Source: a virus. From it: DNA of 31,126 nucleotides. Every line of letters begins with the position of its first letter. Within the stretch, counting starts at the first letter, position 1. The notes under the pieces are model-generated. The model had not been told where the DNA came from, ran no database searches, and saw nothing but the letters and a program-made list of their open reading frames with translations. Positions 26,407-31,126 of this stretch are shown here, one piece after another. The stretch covers positions 1-31,126 of IMG/VR virus record IMGVR_UViG_3300008266_009738. One strand, given 5' to 3'. Position numbers and translations under genes: made by a program.

Positions 26407-27641
26407 TCAGCTACCACCAACTGTCCGTTGCGGACGATAACGCGGGTTCCATCGGGAAGGCGTCCGGTCCTTCCTTCGGTCGCACCAGCGGGAGCCGGGC
26501 CGATGACGCGGGGACTAGCCGCAGGAGCGGCAGCGGGAGCCGCTGCGCGGGTCGCTGGCTGGCCTTGCGCAGGAGTGGCTGCCGACGCAGAACCGGCTTC
26601 CTTGGGAGCCAATCCGAGACGGGATAGCGGGATGCCAAGCGCCGCTTCAATCTCAGCCGTAGACCGGCCTTGCTGGACGTAGGTTCCTGCCAGCCTTTTC
26701 GCGCCGGCTTCGGCAACCTGCCGCTGGACTTCAAGATTGGCTCGAATGGCAGCAGGCGTCATGCCGGGGTTGATGTCAGCCTTCTCGAACGCGGCCTTTT
26801 CCGTCGCAGTCAGGGCAGAGCCGAACAGTTCGTTCCGGACCTTGTTCTTAAACCTATCGTAGGACTGCCACCACGTCGCCGCTTCCTGGTTCCCGATGCC
26901 GGTATTGCGCGCAAGCTGGTTCGCCGCATCACCGATGGCGGGGACGCGCCAGCCTGCATAGTTGTCCTGAAAGCCTGCGATGAAGCGGTCAGCATCCGAG
27001 ACGCTTGATCCTGCATCAGACAGCTTGCCAATCGTGCCGCTATCAAGGCGCGGAGCCTCGCCACGTCCACGTGCCTCTGCCTGCTGCTTGATGACAGCGG
27101 GGTCCTGCGGTCCACCGGGGATCGGCTCAACGCCGCCATTGGCGCTGCGACGGAACCCGGCAGGAATGCCCTGCTGTGCGATCTGCTGCTGCTGCATCGT
27201 CTCCTGACGCTGCGCGCGTGCCTCGTCTCGGGTGTCGCGCCGGCCCTGCAACTCAATGGCCTGCTGGCGCTGCTGGATGCCCACAAGCGTCGCCTGGAGC
27301 TGAAGGGCCGCCTGCGTTGCCGCCATGCCACCCTGGATTTGCTGAAGGGCAGACATGGACGCCCGCGCCGCTACATCCGCGACTTCCGGGCGACCACGAT
27401 AGGACGAGACGTTGACGCCGTTCTGCTGAAGGAAGTCCAGCCCCTGCTCGAACTTCGCAGGATCAACCTGACCATCTAGAGAACCGCCCTTCGCGCCAAG
27501 CGAAATCGAGCCGATCATCTGAATGGCCCGCATCGCCTGTTCATCGCGCTGGCGCTGCTGTCCAAGACCATCATTAGCCTGCTGAGACGCAAGCTGGTTG
27601 CCCTGAATGAAACCCTGCATCGGGTTGATCATGTTGTTCAT
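26403..27641 (-). CDS. Internal virion/ejection protein (gp20-like)
   Basis: The protein is 412 aa. It is Gln/Ala-rich and mostly helical (GNQLASQQANDGLGQQRQRD, QQRQQAIELQGRRDTRDEAR), with a central domain (EAATWWQSYDRFKNKVRNEL and AFEKADINPGMTPAAIRANL) and a Pro/Ala-rich linker before a conserved C-terminal end (GRTGRLPDGTRVIVRNGQLV). This pattern is usual for the middle ejection protein of short-tailed phages. It overlaps the upstream (27638-28513) and downstream (23503-26406) ejection genes by four bases each. It should help form the channel for DNA across the envelope. Confidence 0.7.
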   Translation of the reverse strand: MNNMINPMQGFIQGNQLASQQANDGLGQQRQRDEQAMRAIQMIGSISLGAKGGSLDGQVDPAKFEQGLDFLQQNGVNVSSYRGRPEVADVAARASMSALQQIQGGMAATQAALQLQATLVGIQQRQQAIELQGRRDTRDEARAQRQETMQQQQIAQQGIPAGFRRSANGGVEPIPGGPQDPAVIKQQAEARGRGEAPRLDSGTIGKLSDAGSSVSDADRFIAGFQDNYAGWRVPAIGDAANQLARNTGIGNQEAATWWQSYDRFKNKVRNELFGSALTATEKAAFEKADINPGMTPAAIRANLEVQRQVAEAGAKRLAGTYVQQGRSTAEIEAALGIPLSRLGLAPKEAGSASAATPAQGQPATRAAAPAAAPAASPRVIGPAPAGATEGRTGRLPDGTRVIVRNGQLVVAE

Positions 27642-28513
27642 AGAGACAGCCCCGACATGATGCCCGACGAATAGCCGTTATTCCCCGAGAAGCCGGAGAA
27701 CTGCGGCTGCTGGCCCCAATTCTGAGAGCTAAAGGCGTTCATCACCGGGCCGTTCGGATTGGTCAGGTAGCCAAGCGCGGTGTTCCACGAATTAGCCCCC
27801 TGCATGATGCTGGACGCCTGCTGATTGCCGCCCTGCATCGCGATGTTCGACATATTCCCCGCCGCGCCCATTGCAGCCGCGTTATTCTGCGAGGTCTGCG
27901 TCTGGCCCATGCCCGCCATTGATGCGAGGCGGTTCAGGTAGTTTCCATATTCCTGATTGGCGAGGCCGCTGGTGGTGGTCGCAAGCGCCTTCATGGCGTC
28001 GCCGGAACCCGCCATGCCGAGAGCCGCAAGCCGGTTCTGGACCGCATCGTTCGCCTGCTGAACCTGGAACTGATAGCCGGGCGTCTGCTGGAACCCGACA
28101 CCCTGCGTCATCTGCCCGCCCCAAGCCGAGGTGGCATTCGACGTTTGACCGGCGGGGGAATTGGCAATCCCGCCCGTCTGGAAACGGCCATCGTTCATGG
28201 CGTTCTGATTGGAGCCCTGGGCGTACTGCGAACCGACAGGCCCGGAGTTGGGATCGTAGAATACCGGGTTCTGCGGACGCGACAGACCTAGACCATCCAT
28301 TAGACCATAAAGCGCGGTCTGCCCGGCATACATCCACGGTGCGTTGTCAACGCGGGTCTGCTGAAGCGCATCCCTCTGGAATTGCGTCGCCTGTGCCTGT
28401 GCCGCAGCCTGGGTGTTAGCCGCGCTCTTTGCAGCCGAGGACGATAGAGCCGCGCCGCCGATAGCGCCGGCAGCACCGACGCCAGCCGCGATCAGCCCTG
28501 ATATTGCCGCCAT
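27638..28513 (-). CDS. DNA transfer/ejection protein (gp7-like)
   Basis: The protein is 291 aa. It begins with a Gly/Ala hydrophobic stretch (AAGVGAAGAIGGAALSSSA) and has the common DNA-transfer-protein core: ALQQTRVDNAPWMYAGQTAL, then QQTPGYQFQVQQANDAVQNR, LAALGMAGSGDAMKAL and GNYLNRLASMAGMGQT. Gln, Asn and Ser are abundant to the C-terminus. It is the first of three consecutive ejection-type genes, as in P22-like phages (gp7, gp20, gp16). It is expected inside the capsid and injected with DNA. Confidence 0.8.
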   Translation of the reverse strand: MAAISGLIAAGVGAAGAIGGAALSSSAAKSAANTQAAAQAQATQFQRDALQQTRVDNAPWMYAGQTALYGLMDGLGLSRPQNPVFYDPNSGPVGSQYAQGSNQNAMNDGRFQTGGIANSPAGQTSNATSAWGGQMTQGVGFQQTPGYQFQVQQANDAVQNRLAALGMAGSGDAMKALATTTSGLANQEYGNYLNRLASMAGMGQTQTSQNNAAAMGAAGNMSNIAMQGGNQQASSIMQGANSWNTALGYLTNPNGPVMNAFSSQNWGQQPQFSGFSGNNGYSSGIMSGLSL

Positions 28514-28929
28514 TAGATAGCCCTCATGTAAGAGGTTTCCGCCTTGGAATAGCCGCGCCGCTCAAAGACCCGGCCAAGGGCCTTGTCGCGCTTTCCACCA
28601 AGACATGAGAGAGTGACCGCCGAAGCGCCGCGCGCCTCTGCCCACCATTCGAAATGATCCAGAAGGGCCATGCCATCGGCATCCGCCCACCAGAACGTCT
28701 CCACCGCGACCTTGTGAGCCGGGTTGAAGTAGAGAGGCACCAGAGCCCCGCCGATCATCCCCCGTTCATGGCAGAGAACGATCCCGTCCGGGTTGCTGAT
28801 CGTACCCTCTAGAAACGCTGCACAAGCCTGCGGATCGTAGGGAACGAACGTATAGTCAGACATGGCGTGGAACTTCGCGCCCATCTCGACAATCCTGGGG
28901 ATGTCGGAAAGACGAGCCTGACGGATCAT
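28513..28929 (-). CDS. GNAT-type acetyltransferase
   Basis: The protein is 138 aa and follows the GNAT layout: MIRQARLSDIPRIVEMGAKF, GIVLCHERGMIGGALVPLYF, then WWADADGMALLDHFEWWAEA and a C-terminal GRVFERRGYSKAETSYMRAI, the usual beta4-beta5 end. The central A motif (Q/R-x-x-G-x-G/A) is degenerate, so activity is uncertain. It lies between structural genes with coupled starts, the place of P22 gp14, a head assembly protein. It could modify a virion or host protein early. Confidence 0.72.
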   Translation of the reverse strand: MIRQARLSDIPRIVEMGAKFHAMSDYTFVPYDPQACAAFLEGTISNPDGIVLCHERGMIGGALVPLYFNPAHKVAVETFWWADADGMALLDHFEWWAEARGASAVTLSCLGGKRDKALGRVFERRGYSKAETSYMRAI

Positions 28930-29351
28930 TGAGCCCTGCGAACACCCGAAACCGTGAGCGTCACCGTATCGGCAACGCTGGCATATGCGTAGATCGACGC
29001 CCCCGGAGGGATGGCCTGATTGACCAATCCCGTGAGTGAAACACTCGACAGCGCCGGCACGTCCTGAAACGAAACCACGATGTATTGAGCCGCAGGGCTT
29101 TCGCCGTTCGGCACCACATAGACAACAACCTGGGCATCAGTTCCGGTCGGATTGGCTGCTGTCGCCGCCGTCACCTCACCCGCCTGATTGAACGAGAACG
29201 ATGCGTAGGCAACCGCGCTCAAGGTCAGGATTTGACCAGCTATAAGCTGCTCAACGCTCCGTTCCGTGATCCTTGCGAGGTATGCCCTTGCCTCTCTCGT
29301 CAGGAACCGCCTGTCATCCACAAACTGAATGTTCTGCGGGGCGGCGCTCAC
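28926..29351 (-). CDS. Beta-rich structural protein of the head/tail block
   Basis: The protein is 141 aa. After an N-terminal helix (FLTREARAYLARITERSVEQ) come beta-strand stretches with hydrophobic alternation (TLSAVAYASFSFNQAGEVTA, AQVVVYVVPNGESPAAQYIV, SIYAYASVADTVTLTVSGV). No named family is recognised. Its place directly downstream of gp10 and coupled by ATGA at both ends makes it a probable virion component, such as a tail needle or decoration protein. Confidence 0.6.
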   Translation of the reverse strand: MSAAPQNIQFVDDRRFLTREARAYLARITERSVEQLIAGQILTLSAVAYASFSFNQAGEVTAATAANPTGTDAQVVVYVVPNGESPAAQYIVVSFQDVPALSSVSLTGLVNQAIPPGASIYAYASVADTVTLTVSGVRRAQ

Positions 29352-30700
29352 CCCAGCACCTGCGCTTCCATGCGCCCTGAAACGACTGTAAACGGGGCGT
29401 TGTCGGTGAAGCTCAACCGGAACGTCCAGTCACGGGCAATCCCGAGGTTACGCCACACGGCGCGGCGCTTGTAATCACCCACAGCACCCAAGGCCCGCGT
29501 CCTGACGTTGCCGAAAGTCATCCCGTCCTTTGCAAGAGACAGCATGACAGAGGGCGAAACACCCGGATCAACAATCCCCGTCTCGCAATCGAGCCAGTAG
29601 GCGTCAATCTGAATGCGCTTGCCGTTGTTATAGATCGGCGGGGCGATTGCCACACGCTCGAGAATGTCGCCGTTGTCCTGATAGGCTGTCGGGACAAGCT
29701 GGCAGACGCCACCATGGCCCAAAACCACAGTCGCACCGAGCCGATGAGGCCCCACGATGTCCCAGGATGCGGACTCCCACGTCTTCGCCTGATGCCACGC
29801 ACCCGTTGCGATGTCATAGGCGACCGTCAGACGCCCCGGAAACGTCAGAACATAGAACTTGTGCCCCGGAATGGCGTAAACCCACGCATAAGCGTCCGAA
29901 TAGGGCCTTGCTTCGCCAATCAGGCGCTCAACACCCTCATCCGAGATGCGCGCGGGCCGGTATCCATCCGCCCGGTAGACCATTCCATCGTTTCCAAGCC
30001 AGAAAACCGTGTTGTCTTCGGCTGCAACCGTGTAGGCACCGCCGCAGCCCCTCTCAAGGGCAACGCCGCCAACCCGCTGAAACGAAAACCCGGACGTGCC
30101 GACGTTCTCCCACACCTCAATGGAGGTCTCACCGAACAGCCAAATCTGACGATGATCGGTGAACACGCGAACAAGCCTGTCCGGCTGGCTTTCGGCGGTG
30201 GCGAAATTCAGCACGCCAACCGTCGTGAAGTCGTTGAGGTCGGTCCTGTAGAACCGTCCCGAATTGCGGTCGTTGAACACGCCGTAGCCGTCAAGGGCAG
30301 CAAAGGAGCCTGCGGCAGTGATCGGCAACGATGTCTGCGAGAACGTCGTTCCATCCCATGAATAAAGGCCGAAGCCGTCGCAAATCCCGATCTGCGTGGC
30401 GTTCTCACCGAAGGAACACTTGCCGTTAGCGGTCTGAAGCGTCCCGAGACGAATGCTTTCCGTCGTGGTCAGGCGGTAGAACCCGTCACCAATGACAGCA
30501 TAGTCACCGCCCTTCAGATAGGCGACGCCGCGCGCTTCTCCACTCACCGAATGGTTTTTCTGCACACCAGGGCGACCGATGCGGACCAGCCCGCCACGCC
30601 CCTGCGGGACCTTCTCAACGTACATATTGATCAGGTTTTCGCGGGTGTTCTGCTCTGTCGCACTCTTGCCCGCCTTGATGGCAAACGGGGCTTCAAGCAT
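29348..30700 (-). CDS. Packaged DNA stabilization protein (P22 gp10-like)
   Basis: The protein is 450 aa, close to P22 gp10 (472 aa). Diagnostic stretches of the gp10 family are clear: APFAIKAGKSATEQNTRENL, NMYVEKVPQGRGGLVRIGRP, GVFNDRNSGRFYRTDLNDFT, VFTDHRQIWLFGETSIEVWE, and GEARPYSDAYAWVYAIPGHK followed by FYVLTFPGRLTVAYDIATGA. It forms the ring that closes the portal after DNA packaging, between gp4 and the needle. The ATG follows the gp4-like stop directly (TAGATG). Confidence 0.9.
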   Translation of the reverse strand: MLEAPFAIKAGKSATEQNTRENLINMYVEKVPQGRGGLVRIGRPGVQKNHSVSGEARGVAYLKGGDYAVIGDGFYRLTTTESIRLGTLQTANGKCSFGENATQIGICDGFGLYSWDGTTFSQTSLPITAAGSFAALDGYGVFNDRNSGRFYRTDLNDFTTVGVLNFATAESQPDRLVRVFTDHRQIWLFGETSIEVWENVGTSGFSFQRVGGVALERGCGGAYTVAAEDNTVFWLGNDGMVYRADGYRPARISDEGVERLIGEARPYSDAYAWVYAIPGHKFYVLTFPGRLTVAYDIATGAWHQAKTWESASWDIVGPHRLGATVVLGHGGVCQLVPTAYQDNGDILERVAIAPPIYNNGKRIQIDAYWLDCETGIVDPGVSPSVMLSLAKDGMTFGNVRTRALGAVGDYKRRAVWRNLGIARDWTFRLSFTDNAPFTVVSGRMEAQVLG

Positions 30701-31117
30701 CTAGTAATCCACCAGCCGCTGAGACGGCATAACCGGGATGTCGTTGTCCGCGTTCACGCTATCGGGATCGTATGAGGCGTTCTGGATTGCCTCCTTGCCG
30801 TTGTTGCAGAGGTTCACCGTCACAGCGTCCGGCTGCTTGCCATAGCGGGGGGCAAGGCGGACAGCGAGGCAGGCCGTGAAAGCCTCATTCCCCTCATCAC
30901 CAATGGACGAGAGGCCGTAGGTGTCCACCGATACCGTCTCTGTAAGGCTGTCGAGCGTGGGGGCGGCCATGATGGTCTTTTCCAGCACCCACTGTTGAAG
31001 CATGTTATTCAGGGCTGTCAGGCCGCGCTGCGCTTCGTAGTCCTGAAGCGGCTCTTCTGCTTCGTCGATCCCGAGCATGGCGCGGGCGTCAACGATGATG
31101 TCGTGTGCTGTCGCCAT
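30701..31117 (-). CDS. Tail adaptor protein (P22 gp4-like)
   Basis: The protein is 138 aa. It has the P22 gp4 pattern (TAHDIIVDARAMLGIDEAEE, then GLTALNNMLQQWVLEKTIM, DEGNEAFTACLAVRLAPRYG and a Pro-rich end NDIPVMPSQRLVDY). P22 gp4 (166 aa) binds under the portal ring and completes the DNA-filled head; in P22 it is also a reported muramidase. Here it is shorter but covers the helical core. GAGG lies just before the ATG. It is the rightmost gene of the window; the coat and portal genes should follow upstream on the same strand. Confidence 0.85.
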   Translation of the reverse strand: MATAHDIIVDARAMLGIDEAEEPLQDYEAQRGLTALNNMLQQWVLEKTIMAAPTLDSLTETVSVDTYGLSSIGDEGNEAFTACLAVRLAPRYGKQPDAVTVNLCNNGKEAIQNASYDPDSVNADNDIPVMPSQRLVDY

Positions 31118-31126
31118 GGGAACCTC
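31118..31126 (-). promoter_or_regulatory. Ribosome-binding site of the gp4-like gene
   Basis: On the minus strand GAGG lies five to six bases before the ATG at 31117 and is the last sequence in the window. No further gene can be seen, but the operon is expected to continue beyond it. Confidence 0.5.

Noticed and set aside
28513-28929. P22 gp14 homolog
   Set aside because: Only the position agrees; the sequence looks like a GNAT fold, so it is annotated as such.
1-31126. CRISPR arrays, insertion sequences or rRNA genes
   Set aside because: No regularly spaced repeats, no transposase-like frames with terminal inverted repeats, and no rRNA-like sequence were seen.

Overview
The window looks like the genome, or a circularly permuted piece of the genome, of a temperate P22-like podovirus of an alphaproteobacterium, probably a Rhizobiales-type host. 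It has GC-rich codon use, a compact layout with almost every gene pair overlapping (ATGA or TGATG), and a minus-strand virion operon in P22-like order (gp4, gp10, ejection proteins, fibers). No bacterial chromosomal gene is visible. The 3' half of a tRNA-Val(CAC) gene lies next to the integrase with phage genes on both sides, which is how an attP site looks in a non-integrated or circular phage genome. Terminase, portal, scaffold and coat are not present and should lie to the right of the window.

Layout. (1) 1-3364, minus strand: a string of tiny membrane-protein ORFs leads into a replication/recombination operon with a DnaA domain IV-like protein, an HNH endonuclease carrying a RuvC-like N-terminal scrap, RusA, and a replisome-organizer-like protein. 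It continues off the left edge. (2) 3494-4687: immunity-type control region with two XRE regulators, tandem AGTGA/TCACT operators, a leaderless repressor promoter, and a small secreted protein. (3) 4688-9875, plus strand: early operon under two more copies of the operator. It holds small ORFs, an HNH-AP2 endonuclease, a Gp157-like protein, a Rad52-type annealing protein, a NinB-like protein, a small protein with an SSB-like acidic tail, an HNH nuclease, an excisionase-like HTH protein and a tyrosine integrase. (4) 9873-10134: attP with a tRNA-Val core and flanking short repeats. (5) 9963-13665, plus strand: a string of about ten small accessory genes (DUF551-like, winged-helix, coiled-coil, HicB-like, truncated antidote). 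A G10 tract fuses two of them in frame.

(6) 13699-31117, minus strand: the late operon, read from right to left. Tail adaptor gp4-like, gp10-like DNA stabilization protein, a beta-rich structural protein, a GNAT acetyltransferase, three ejection-type proteins (the last with an N-terminal peptidoglycan hydrolase), a rho-independent terminator, a collar-domain fiber, an Ig-like protein, a collagen/CBM fiber, an Asp-box propeller protein and a beta-helix tailspike. Then the lysis block: a 34-aa membrane peptide, a GH24 endolysin with C-terminal membrane segments, a GTA-type holin, a lipoprotein trypsin-like protease and a membrane coiled-coil protein. An HTH-metallophosphoesterase, a second HNH-AP2 gene and three small ORFs follow.

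How they work together: the repressor region decides between lysogeny and lytic growth. The left minus operon and right plus operon supply replication and recombination, and Int with the excisionase-like protein use the tRNA-Val attP. The late minus operon builds the short-tailed DNA-ejection machine and lyses the cell. The most unusual items are the G-tract gene fusion, the RuvC-HNH chimera, the lipoprotein protease inside the lysis cassette, the internal tRNA-half attP spanned by an ORF, and the operator/leaderless-repressor circuit.
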